A DNA stretch of 6,477 nucleotides from Planctomycetaceae bacterium (GTDB taxonomy: Bacteria > Planctomycetota > Planctomycetia > Pirellulales > Pirellulaceae). Below the pieces are notes generated by a model. The model saw only the letters and a program-made list of their open reading frames with translations, did no database searches and was not told where the DNA came from. How positions within the stretch are numbered: the stretch's first letter is position 1; every line of letters starts with the position of its first letter. Positions 1-5,917 of this stretch are shown one piece after another. The translations under genes were made by a program, and so were the position numbers. The stretch lies in NCBI GenBank assembly GCA_007129635.1, contig SKVE01000081.1, positions 1-6,477 of the forward strand. Direction: 5' to 3'.

Positions 1-1028
1 CAGCGGCTCGGGCCAAATCGGCCAAATCGGCCAAATCGGCTCGTACGGCGACTCGGGCAACAAAGAATGGGAAACGACCGAAGACCGTCAAGCGGAACAG
101 CCAGCAGATTTCCGAGCAGATTCAGTTGGTGCATGCCGAACAGGACCGGCTGAAGGATCTGTCATCGATCCATGACCGGGCTCACGAAAATGGCAATGGC
201 AGCAAGGTCAATGGGGGGCCGCGGCGGGACCGCGTGGTCTTGTTGGTTCGGGATGCCTACTGGTTACATGCTTCCTGGGAGATCCGCCGCAAGAGTGTCG
301 AGCGGGTACGAGCGGCCTTGGGTGCCCACTGGCATTCGGCTCGACCGGTCCTGCGATTGATCGAGGTGGACGCCGGTTCGACCACGAACACTTCGGAGCG
401 TGTGGCGCGTGAGATCGAGATCCATGGCGGCGTCGCGAACTGGTACATCGACGTCCGGGATCCACCGAAGAGCTACCGGGTGGACATCGGGTACAAGTCG
501 GACCCTGGGCAATTCGTAGCGTTGACGCGCAGCAATGCCGTCACCACGCCGAGTTCGGGCGGCAACGAGGCCGTCGATCAGAACTGGCAGGACATCGCCA
601 AGGACTACGAAAGGGTCTATTCGATGAGTGGCGGGTACGGGGATCAGCCGTCGGACGATTTGAAGGAGTGGTTCGAAGAACGGCTACGGCGTCCGATGGG
701 CACTCCGATGGTGACTCGTTTCGGCGTCGGTGCCGATGCGGCTTCGTTTCGCCGGGCGCCGTTTGCGTTCCAGGTGGATGCCGAGCTGGTCGTCTTCGGA
801 AAGACGCAGCCTGGTGCCTTTGTGACGCTGGCGGGCCAGCCCGTCAAGGTGCGTCCTGATGGAACGTTCAACGTCCAACGACCGATGACCGAGCGTCGCG
901 AGGTGATTCCGGTCGTCGCGGGCAGCAGTGACGGGTTGGAAGAAAGGACGGTCATCCTGGCCATCGAACGCAACACGAAGGTCATGGAACCGGTGCATCG
1001 CGACCTGACCGAACAAGATCCACGATAG
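1..1028 (+). CDS. DUF4912 domain protein, 5'-truncated by the window edge
   Basis: The reading frame is open to the left edge: codons from position 3 onward contain no stop, so the gene starts outside the window. A TTG at 126 could be taken as a start but is probably internal. 341 residues are visible. The first ~40 are basic and low complexity (Ala/Lys/Ser/Arg/Thr), including an Ala-Lys-Ser tripeptide repeated three times. From about visible residue 75 comes the DUF4912 signature, with a hydrophobic strand, RDAYWLHASWEI, and later NWYIDV and YRVDIGY. The C-terminal part (about residues 252-325) carries the companion motif seen in this family, AELVVFGKTQPGAFVTLAG then VRPDGTF, which looks like a beta-sandwich. 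No signal peptide or membrane segment is visible. The molecular function of DUF4912 is unknown. The stop is 7 bases before the next start, so co-transcription with the redox genes is likely, but a functional link is not shown. Confidence 0.88.
   Translation, partial: AARAKSAKSAKSARTATRATKNGKRPKTVKRNSQQISEQIQLVHAEQDRLKDLSSIHDRAHENGNGSKVNGGPRRDRVVLLVRDAYWLHASWEIRRKSVERVRAALGAHWHSARPVLRLIEVDAGSTTNTSERVAREIEIHGGVANWYIDVRDPPKSYRVDIGYKSDPGQFVALTRSNAVTTPSSGGNEAVDQNWQDIAKDYERVYSMSGGYGDQPSDDLKEWFEERLRRPMGTPMVTRFGVGADAASFRRAPFAFQVDAELVVFGKTQPGAFVTLAGQPVKVRPDGTFNVQRPMTERREVIPVVAGSSDGLEERTVILAIERNTKVMEPVHRDLTEQDPR
12..38 (+). repeat. Three perfect tandem copies of a 9-base unit coding Ala-Lys-Ser
   Basis: The unit gccaaatcg is repeated three times without mismatch, in frame with the DUF4912 gene, so it reads (Ala-Lys-Ser)x3. 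It belongs to a basic, Ala/Lys-rich, probably disordered N-terminal tail. The copies are identical at the nucleotide level, which suggests recent slippage expansion. The array may be longer outside the window only if the upstream sequence, which here reads Ala-Ala-Arg, is itself degenerate repeat. Confidence 0.85.
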
Positions 1029-1035
1029 AACCTCT

Positions 1036-2451
1036 ATGAGAACTCGCCAATTGACCAGCATCATTCCTGCCTCGCTGGCTGTGATCGGGGCAGTTGTCCT
1101 GCTGTTTTGGACTTCTTGGGCACCATCGGACCAATTCACGGTGCGGCAGCCTGATCAGGATGGCACACCGGAAACGTCGGTCGACACCGACACACGCGAG
1201 TTGATCGCGGGCGATCCGGTCTTCGGCCCGGGCAGCCCTGTGTCGGTCGTCTGCCAATGGCCGTCTTTTCGCGGACCTCGCCGCGATGCGATCTGCGAAG
1301 CGGGCGTGCCGTTGGGTCGGCAATGGCCGCCTGGCGGTCCGCCGGTACTGTGGCAGATCGAGGTCGAGGAAGGCTATGCATCGCCGGCCATTGTTGACGG
1401 TCGCGTCTTTCTGCTGGACTACGACAGGCAGGCGATGGCCGATACGATTCGATGCCTTTCTCTGGGCGATGGGCACGAGATCTGGCGCAACAGCTATCCG
1501 GTCCAGATCACGCCCAACCACGGGATCACTCGCACCATGCCCGCCGTACACAACGACACGGTGATCACGATCGGGCCTCGCTCCCATGTGGCCGCATGGG
1601 ATGTGGAAACCGGCCAGAATCGTTGGTTGTTCAGCATGGTCCAGCGTTACGGCAGCGAGGAACGCCAGTGGTACACGGGCCAGTGCCCGCTGGTGGACGG
1701 GGATCGCGTGATCCTGGCGCCGGGTGGGCCGGACAGCCTGCTGGTGGCGTTAGACTATCGAACGGGCGAGGAGATTTGGCGCACGCCCAACCCACGTGGC
1801 TGGGTGATGACTCACAGCTCGATCATGCCCATGGAATTCGAAGGCCAGCGGATGTACGTCTACTGCGGCACCGGCGGCACGGTGGGTGTGGCGGCCGAAG
1901 ATGGACGGCTGCTCTGGGATGAAACCTCCTGGACCGAAAACTTTGCGACCAGCCCGTCGCCGCTGCCGCTGCCCGACGGCCGATTGTTGCTCAGCAGCGG
2001 GTACGGAACCGTGGGCGCGATGTGGCTGCAGATGGAAAAGCAGGGCGACCAGATCGTCGCTCGGGCGGACGGCCAGCTCGATCGGCGCGAGTTCAATTCG
2101 GAACAGCACACGCCCCTGTTCTACCAGGGGCACATTTTCGGAGTCCGAAAACATCGTGGCGGGCAATTCGTCTGCTTGGACCTGCAGGGAAACGAGATCT
2201 GGAACAGCGGCCAGGACAGGTTCGGCCATGGCCCCTACTTGATCGCCGACGATCTGTTGCTGATCTTAAGCGAAGACGGGGAACTGGTCGCGGCCGAAGC
2301 CACGCCGGAAGCGTATCGACCGGTGTGGCGTACGAGCGTCTACGAACCCGGGCACGAAGCGTGGGGGCCGATGGCCATCGCATCCGGGTTCTTGATCGTC
2401 CGTGACATGACACGAATGACCTGCCTGGATCTGCGGCGGTTCGCCAACTGA
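1036..2451 (+). CDS. Membrane-anchored PQQ-like (BamB-type) beta-propeller protein
   Basis: This 471-residue protein has an N-terminal signal anchor or signal peptide (hydrophobic residues about 9-28 after Arg2 and Arg4). A polar linker of about 45 residues follows, then a propeller from about residue 74 to the end. The propeller opens with CQWPSFRGPRRD (73-84), the WPxFRGPxRD signature common in planctomycete PQQ-like proteins. Blade-type repeats follow: DGRVFLLDYD (121-130), GHEIWRNSYP, VAAWDVETGQNRWLF (185-199), LLVALDYRTGEEIWRTPNP (235-253), VGVAAEDGRLLWDE (283-296) and VCLDLQGNEIWNSG (379-392). These repeats are structural; they do not prove that PQQ is bound, and I see no dehydrogenase catalytic set. 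It is predicted to sit on the periplasmic side. The ATG at 1036 lies 7 bases after the DUF4912 stop; no convincing Shine-Dalgarno site precedes it, but this is the only start that includes the whole anchor. It may be a scaffold or sensor of the redox module downstream. Confidence 0.9.
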   Translation: MRTRQLTSIIPASLAVIGAVVLLFWTSWAPSDQFTVRQPDQDGTPETSVDTDTRELIAGDPVFGPGSPVSVVCQWPSFRGPRRDAICEAGVPLGRQWPPGGPPVLWQIEVEEGYASPAIVDGRVFLLDYDRQAMADTIRCLSLGDGHEIWRNSYPVQITPNHGITRTMPAVHNDTVITIGPRSHVAAWDVETGQNRWLFSMVQRYGSEERQWYTGQCPLVDGDRVILAPGGPDSLLVALDYRTGEEIWRTPNPRGWVMTHSSIMPMEFEGQRMYVYCGTGGTVGVAAEDGRLLWDETSWTENFATSPSPLPLPDGRLLLSSGYGTVGAMWLQMEKQGDQIVARADGQLDRREFNSEQHTPLFYQGHIFGVRKHRGGQFVCLDLQGNEIWNSGQDRFGHGPYLIADDLLLILSEDGELVAAEATPEAYRPVWRTSVYEPGHEAWGPMAIASGFLIVRDMTRMTCLDLRRFAN

Positions 2452-2457
2452 ACGAAC

Positions 2458-2463
2458 GAGGGA
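2458..2463 (+). promoter_or_regulatory. Ribosome binding site for the NHL propeller gene
   Basis: GAGGGA lies in the 15-base gap between the two propeller genes, 3 bases before the ATG at 2467. The spacing is shorter than ideal. The gap has no room for a terminator and shows no hairpin, so the two genes are read as one transcript. Confidence 0.5.
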
Positions 2464-2466
2464 ACG

Positions 2467-3567
2467 ATGAGCCAAACCAAACAGGGTCCGAACGACGATC
2501 GGCAGATGCCGCGTCCACCACATCTGCCGCCTGTTGCGATCTGGGCAATTGTGTTGGGCATGGCGTTGATCGCTGCGATGGTCGTTTTTCGAGTCGACAC
2601 GTGGGGCGATCGAGGCAGCGGGTTGTCGCCTCGGTTCGAATTTGACGTTTCGGAGTTGGTGGCGGTCGATCCGAATCTGGTTTCGCATTCCGAGACCGCA
2701 CAAGTCCCGGTCGGCATGCAGTCGGTCCAGGCGATCGCGGCCACGTCCGATGGCCGATTCCTGGTCGCTGGTGACCGAGCGGTCCAGATATTTCAGGCGG
2801 ATGGGACGATGGCCCAGGCCTTCTCCGTACCCGACGAACCGCGGTGCCTGGCGGTAGCGGGCGACGATCATGATTTTCCGGGGCGGATCTATGTAGGGCT
2901 GGCGTCGCGAGTCGAAGTGTTCGATGCCTCGGGCCAGCCGATCGCCACATGGTCGGAAGGGTTGGACCAAAACACCCTATTGACGTCCCTGGCCGTCTTC
3001 GAGGATAACGTGCTGGCCGCCGACGCGGGCAATCGTGTCGTTGTGCGTTGGGACGCGACGGGCCGTCTGCTGGGGACGATCGGCGAACCGGACGCCCAAC
3101 GCGGCATCGACGGCTTTGTGATCCCCAGCGAACACTTCGATATCGTGGTGCCGACCGATGGAGTCCTGCGAGTGGTGAACCCCGGGGCTCAGCGGATCGA
3201 GGCTTTTACGCTGGACGGCAGCCCGTTGGGGCATTGGGGCGAGGCTTCGGCGCGGATCGAGGGCTTCTTTGGCTGCTGCAATCCCTCGCACCTGACGGTG
3301 CTGGCCGACGGGCGTTTCGTGACGTCGGAAAAGGGCTTGCCGCGGGTCAAGCTCTACAGTCCCCAGGGCGAATTCGAATCGGTGATCGCGGCAACCGCCT
3401 TGTTGACAAACCGAGGCGGCGGTCCCGAGATTCGGGACGAGCATAGTTCCAGAACGTTCGGCGTGGCGGCCGACAGCACGGGCCGTGTGTTGGTGCTGGA
3501 CCCGAACACTCGACAGGTGCGGATTTTCGAGCCTTTGGAATCAGGAGCCGTGGGAGATGCCGGATAA
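2467..3567 (+). CDS. Membrane-anchored NHL-type six-bladed beta-propeller with a GCCNPSH motif
   Basis: This 366-residue protein has a short cytoplasmic N-terminus, one transmembrane helix (about residues 23-41, ending VFRVD) and a periplasmic domain made of NHL-like blades. Six blades can be drawn: about 85-115, 118-156, 160-205, 206-262, 268-313 and 332-358. Typical blade phrases are AATSDGRFLVAGDRAVQIF, VLAADAGNRVVVRWDATGRLL and VAADSTGRVLVLDPNTRQVRIF. The most distinctive stretch is GFFGCCNPSHLTVLADGRF followed by VTSEKGLPRVKLYSPQGEF (about 266-303), with adjacent Cys270 and Cys271 and His275. From memory this phrase recurs in NHL proteins of several phyla encoded near iron-sulfur proteins, so it is probably functional. 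The ATG at 2467 follows a GAGGGA site. The end overlaps the next small gene by 11 bases. Biochemical role unknown; a docking or metal/redox site on the outer face of the membrane is possible. Confidence 0.88.
   Translation: MSQTKQGPNDDRQMPRPPHLPPVAIWAIVLGMALIAAMVVFRVDTWGDRGSGLSPRFEFDVSELVAVDPNLVSHSETAQVPVGMQSVQAIAATSDGRFLVAGDRAVQIFQADGTMAQAFSVPDEPRCLAVAGDDHDFPGRIYVGLASRVEVFDASGQPIATWSEGLDQNTLLTSLAVFEDNVLAADAGNRVVVRWDATGRLLGTIGEPDAQRGIDGFVIPSEHFDIVVPTDGVLRVVNPGAQRIEAFTLDGSPLGHWGEASARIEGFFGCCNPSHLTVLADGRFVTSEKGLPRVKLYSPQGEFESVIAATALLTNRGGGPEIRDEHSSRTFGVAADSTGRVLVLDPNTRQVRIFEPLESGAVGDAG
3543..3547 (+). promoter_or_regulatory. Ribosome binding site that decides the start of the small four-cysteine gene
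   Basis: AGGAG lies inside the end of the NHL gene, 9 bases before the ATG at 3557. This favours 3557 over the next in-frame ATG at 3569. A second purine run, GGGAG at 3552-3556, is too close to 3557 and 12 bases from 3569. Confidence 0.6.
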
Positions 3568-3790
3568 GATGACGGACTCGCGAGTGGAACATCGACGGCA
3601 GTGGCTGAAGACCTGCTGGCGCTGGGCCGCACTGTCAGTCCTATCGGTGCTGACCGGCCGACTGATCCTGCGCCCCGGGCCCACAGCCGCTTGCGATCGA
3701 CGACTGGCCTGCGATCGTTGCGGTCAATGGCAACATTGTGGTCTGCCCAAGGCGGACCAGGCTCGACGCGAACCGACGAGGAGTGGATGA
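3557..3790 (+). CDS. Small single-helix membrane protein with a CX5CX2CX5C motif
   Basis: The product has 77 residues. It opens with a basic, charged N-terminus (EHRRQWLKTCWRW), followed by one hydrophobic segment at about 23-38 (AALSVLSVLTGRLILR), then a short tail with Cys46, Cys52, Cys55 and Cys61 (ACDRRLACDRCGQWQHCGLP). The four cysteines could hold an iron-sulfur cluster or zinc; no CXXCH heme site is present. Three things support a real gene. It has an AGGAG site 9 bases upstream. It overlaps both neighbours, 11 bases into the NHL gene and 1 to 4 bases into the ferredoxin gene. It also fills exactly the space that would otherwise be an implausible, non-homologous 63-residue extension of the ferredoxin from a GTG at 3601. 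From memory, small proteins ending in a similar CGLP-type tail occur at this place beside related ferredoxin genes. Function unknown; the context suggests an accessory or assembly subunit of the redox complex. Confidence 0.82.
   Translation: MPDKMTDSRVEHRRQWLKTCWRWAALSVLSVLTGRLILRPGPTAACDRRLACDRCGQWQHCGLPKADQARREPTRSG
3778..3783 (+). promoter_or_regulatory. Ribosome binding site that sets the ferredoxin start
   Basis: GAGGAG lies 3 bases before the ATG at 3787 and 6 bases before the ATG at 3790. The second spacing is the better one. This site, not the upstream GTG at 3601, fits the beginning of the Tat signal peptide. It overlaps the end of the small four-cysteine gene, whose stop (3788-3790) is interlaced with both ATGs, implying translational coupling. 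Confidence 0.65.
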
Positions 3791-4539
3791 TGGCCGATTC
3801 TGCCCCCAAGAAAGACCGCCGTGGATTCCTGAACGATGCCCTGCGGACGACCAGCGTAATCGCCTTGGCCGGTGCCGGAGGGTTCCTGGCGGGACGCCGC
3901 AGCGAAGGCGAACCGATGGTATGGCAACTGGACCCCGACCAGTGCATCGGTTGCGGACATTGTGCGACCTACTGCGTCCTGGACGTGTCGGCGGTCAAGT
4001 GCGTCAATTGCTTTGACATGTGTGGATTCTGCGATATCTGCACGGGTTACTTCGAGATGAACTACCTGGCCCTGGACACGGCGGCGGAAAACCAGTTGTG
4101 TCCGACCGGGGCGATCGTGCGGCAGTTCATCGAAGAAAAGTCCGGCCAGCGTTTCTACGAGTACACGATCGACGTGCCGTTGTGCATCGGGTGCGGCAAG
4201 TGCGTGATCGGTTGTGCCCTGATGAACGGTTCGCTGTACCTGCAGGTCGAACATGACCGGTGCCTGGATTGCAACGAATGTGCCATCGCGGTGGCCTGTC
4301 CGACGCAGGCCTTTCATCGCATTCCGGCCAGCCAAGCGGAGATCTTGAAGCGGCGTGCCGAGGCCGTGTTGGGAGCGCGTGGGCGACGGATGATGCGTGA
4401 AGCGGGCGACGATGCTCAGAGCTACCGCGAAGGAGCCGAGTTGCTGGAGCGTGCACTGACCCAACGGCGGTGGCGCCAGCAGCAGCGATCGGCCCCCTCC
4501 GTCAGCTCAGGATCCGAAGGGACCGCCCGTGACGCGTAG
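3790..4539 (+). CDS. Tat-exported polyferredoxin (4Fe-4S dicluster-type, 18 cysteines)
   Basis: The 249-residue protein starts with a twin-arginine signal (Arg10-Arg11-Gly-Phe-Leu, then hydrophobic residues about 22-34), so it is likely exported already folded with its clusters. It has a clear CX2CX2CX3C motif at Cys52-62, an unusual Cys-rich stretch at Cys71, 74, 78, 81 and 84, Cys104-Pro (LCPTGAI), a second CX2CX2CX3C motif at Cys132-142, and CX2CX2CX5CP at Cys158-170. Eighteen cysteines could ligate up to four [4Fe-4S] clusters, as in electron-transfer subunits of the HycB/DmsB type. The C-terminal ~70 residues are Arg/Glu/Gln-rich and helical. I set the start at 3790 (3787 is equally in frame) because of the Shine-Dalgarno spacing and the Tat motif. 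A longer frame from GTG 3601 is open but its extension is a shadow of the small gene upstream. Probable role: periplasmic electron carrier partnering the membrane polyferredoxin next door. No AxA cleavage site is obvious, so it may stay anchored. Confidence 0.9.
   Translation: MADSAPKKDRRGFLNDALRTTSVIALAGAGGFLAGRRSEGEPMVWQLDPDQCIGCGHCATYCVLDVSAVKCVNCFDMCGFCDICTGYFEMNYLALDTAAENQLCPTGAIVRQFIEEKSGQRFYEYTIDVPLCIGCGKCVIGCALMNGSLYLQVEHDRCLDCNECAIAVACPTQAFHRIPASQAEILKRRAEAVLGARGRRMMREAGDDAQSYREGAELLERALTQRRWRQQQRSAPSVSSGSEGTARDA
4516..4522 (+). promoter_or_regulatory. Ribosome binding site for a GTG start of the membrane polyferredoxin
   Basis: GAAGGGA lies 6 bases before the GTG at 4529, inside the end of the ferredoxin gene. 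The two ATG alternatives further in (4577 and 4586) have no comparable site at a proper distance; the nearest GAGG, at 4555-4558, is 18 bases from 4577. Confidence 0.5.
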
Positions 4540-5917
4540 CGCTCGTGACCGATCGAGGTTGTTTACCGGACGAACCATGCCGCTGATGAAATATGCAAGA
4601 AAAATCGGTATCCCTTTCGCGACGGCCGGCCTGCTGGCCCCTGTCGCTCGTGCCAGCGATCTGATCCCCGTCCCCGACTTCACGGAATACCAGGTACCCC
4701 TTTCGATGCCGCCCGCACCGGATCATCCGCTGTGGGAATGGTTAAATGTGAGCCTGCTGCTGGCGGCGCTGATCGCCGCCTCCTATATCGCACTGGTCAG
4801 TCGTTCGCGGCGGAATATGTTCCTGCTGACAATCGGTTCGCTGATCTGGTTCGGATTCCTGTACCAAGGCTGCATCTGTCCGATCGGATCGATCCAGAAC
4901 GTCGTGCTGGCCGTCTTCGATACCAGCTATGCGATCCCGCTGACCGTGGTGCTGGTGTTCTTGCTGCCGCTGGTATTCACGCTGTTTTTCGGACGGGTTT
5001 TTTGCGCGGCCGTATGTCCGTTGGGGGCCATCCAGGAGATCGTGGCCGTCCGCACGACACGAGTGCCAAGTTGGCTGGACCACGCGTTGGGTCTGTTTCC
5101 ATACATTTACTTGGGATTGGCCGTCATCTACGCTGCGACGGGTACCGCCTTTGTCATCTGCCGCTACGACCCGTTCGTCCCGATGTTTCGGTTGAGCGGG
5201 GACGTGAATATGTTGATCTTCGGCGGCGCGTTGCTGGTGATGGGCGTCTTTATCGGTCGTCCGTATTGCCGATACCTGTGCCCGTACGGCGCGGTGCTGG
5301 CGGTCTTGTCCAAAGTTTCGAAGTGGCACGCTCGCATCCCGCCCGACGAGTGCATCCATTGCCGGTTGTGTGAGGACAGTTGTCCGTATGGAGCCATCGA
5401 ACGCCCCTCGGTGCCACCGGCTCGAGAAACTCGCCCTGCCGCGCGTCGACGCCTGGCGGTGATGCTGACGCTGGCCCCGCTGCTGGTGATCGGGGCAGCG
5501 GGCTTGGGTTGGTTGATGACCGTCCCGCTGGCTCGCCTGGATCACAACGTGCGGCTGGCCGAACGCATTCACGCGGAGGATACCGGTCAAGTCGAAGGCA
5601 TGACCGATGCCAGCGAGGCGTTTCGCAACACCGGGCAACCGAAGGAGGAACTGTTGGCAATGGTGGCCGACATCCGCAGCCGTGTCCGTCTGTTCGCCGT
5701 CCTGCTGGGCGCGTGGACGGGGCTGGTCGTCGCCGTCAAGCTGATCAGCTTGTCGGTGTACCGTCGCCGTGACGAGTACCAGCCCGATCGATCCCGTTGT
5801 GTGTCCTGCGGCCGCTGCTACTGGTACTGCCCCAGCGAACAGGTTCGGCTGGGCTTGATCGAGGATATCTCCGAACTGGTCGATCTGGAAACCGAGGAGG
5901 CAAAGGCGGCGTCATGA
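4529..5917 (+). CDS. Integral membrane polyferredoxin of the NapH/NosR-like 4Fe-4S family
   Basis: Numbering is from GTG 4529 (462 residues). An N-terminal signal-like segment (about 27-43, ending VARAS) is followed by about seven transmembrane helices: 72-90, 97-112, 135-155, 187-208, 226-244, 309-330 and 387-408. Cysteine motifs in order: C115-I-C117-P, CAAVCP (159-164), a single Cys211 after helix 4, CRYLCP (247-252), ferredoxin site CX2CX2CX3CP (Cys275-285) and ferredoxin site CX2CX2CX3CP (Cys424-434). Basic loops (SRSRR 91-95, RRR 306-308, YRRR 411-414) suggest both ferredoxin sites are cytoplasmic. CX3CP motifs in NapH, NosR and CcoG relatives are linked to electron transfer across the membrane. 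No FMN-binding domain of full NosR is present. A periplasmic loop of about 55 residues lies between helices 6 and 7. The start may instead be ATG 4577 or 4586, which would give a normal-length signal peptide. The gene overlaps both neighbours. Likely the trans-membrane electron conduit of the operon; partner unknown. Confidence 0.9.
   Translation: MTRSARDRSRLFTGRTMPLMKYARKIGIPFATAGLLAPVARASDLIPVPDFTEYQVPLSMPPAPDHPLWEWLNVSLLLAALIAASYIALVSRSRRNMFLLTIGSLIWFGFLYQGCICPIGSIQNVVLAVFDTSYAIPLTVVLVFLLPLVFTLFFGRVFCAAVCPLGAIQEIVAVRTTRVPSWLDHALGLFPYIYLGLAVIYAATGTAFVICRYDPFVPMFRLSGDVNMLIFGGALLVMGVFIGRPYCRYLCPYGAVLAVLSKVSKWHARIPPDECIHCRLCEDSCPYGAIERPSVPPARETRPAARRRLAVMLTLAPLLVIGAAGLGWLMTVPLARLDHNVRLAERIHAEDTGQVEGMTDASEAFRNTGQPKEELLAMVADIRSRVRLFAVLLGAWTGLVVAVKLISLSVYRRRDEYQPDRSRCVSCGRCYWYCPSEQVRLGLIEDISELVDLETEEAKAAS
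5894..5906 (+). promoter_or_regulatory. Purine-rich ribosome binding region before the last gene
   Basis: GAGGAGG (5894-5900) and AAAGG (5902-5906) lie 13 and 7 bases before the ATG at 5914. Both are inside the last codons of the polyferredoxin gene, whose stop overlaps the start as ATGA (5914-5917), a classic coupling junction. Confidence 0.5.

Noticed and set aside
12..38. CRISPR or regulatory iterons from the 9-base direct repeats
   Set aside because: The copies are contiguous without spacers and in frame inside a coding region, giving a simple peptide repeat.
126..128. TTG as the real start of the DUF4912 gene
   Set aside because: The frame stays open to the left edge and codes a Lys/Ala-rich tail usual for such proteins, with no ribosome site at the TTG. 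The start is outside the window.
1036..2451. PQQ-dependent dehydrogenase
   Set aside because: Only propeller repeats are seen. The length and the lack of the catalytic Asp/Ca-binding context and disulfide ring of quinoprotein dehydrogenases argue for a structural PQQ-like protein.
2093..2970. Long antisense frames opposite the two propeller genes
   Set aside because: Arg/Pro-rich low-complexity products with no recognisable motif, lying over well-supported propeller genes.
3692..3742. Heme c attachment site in the cysteine-rich tail of the small protein
   Set aside because: The sequence is C-G-Q-W-Q-H-C, not CXXCH; no CXXCH was seen in the other proteins of the operon either.
3601..3786. 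N-terminal extension of the ferredoxin from GTG 3601
   Set aside because: The extension has no signal or domain character, buries the Tat motif in the middle of the protein, and is the out-of-frame shadow of the small four-Cys gene, which has its own ribosome site.
4742..5638. Antisense open frame of 298 codons opposite the membrane polyferredoxin
   Set aside because: The product is rich in Arg/His/Gln without any domain, and the + strand frame has clear cysteine motifs and helices. It is a GC-driven shadow.
4529..5917. Full NosR or NapH as a specific name
   Set aside because: The protein lacks the FMN-binding domain of NosR, and no nos or nap genes are adjacent, so only family-level similarity is claimed.
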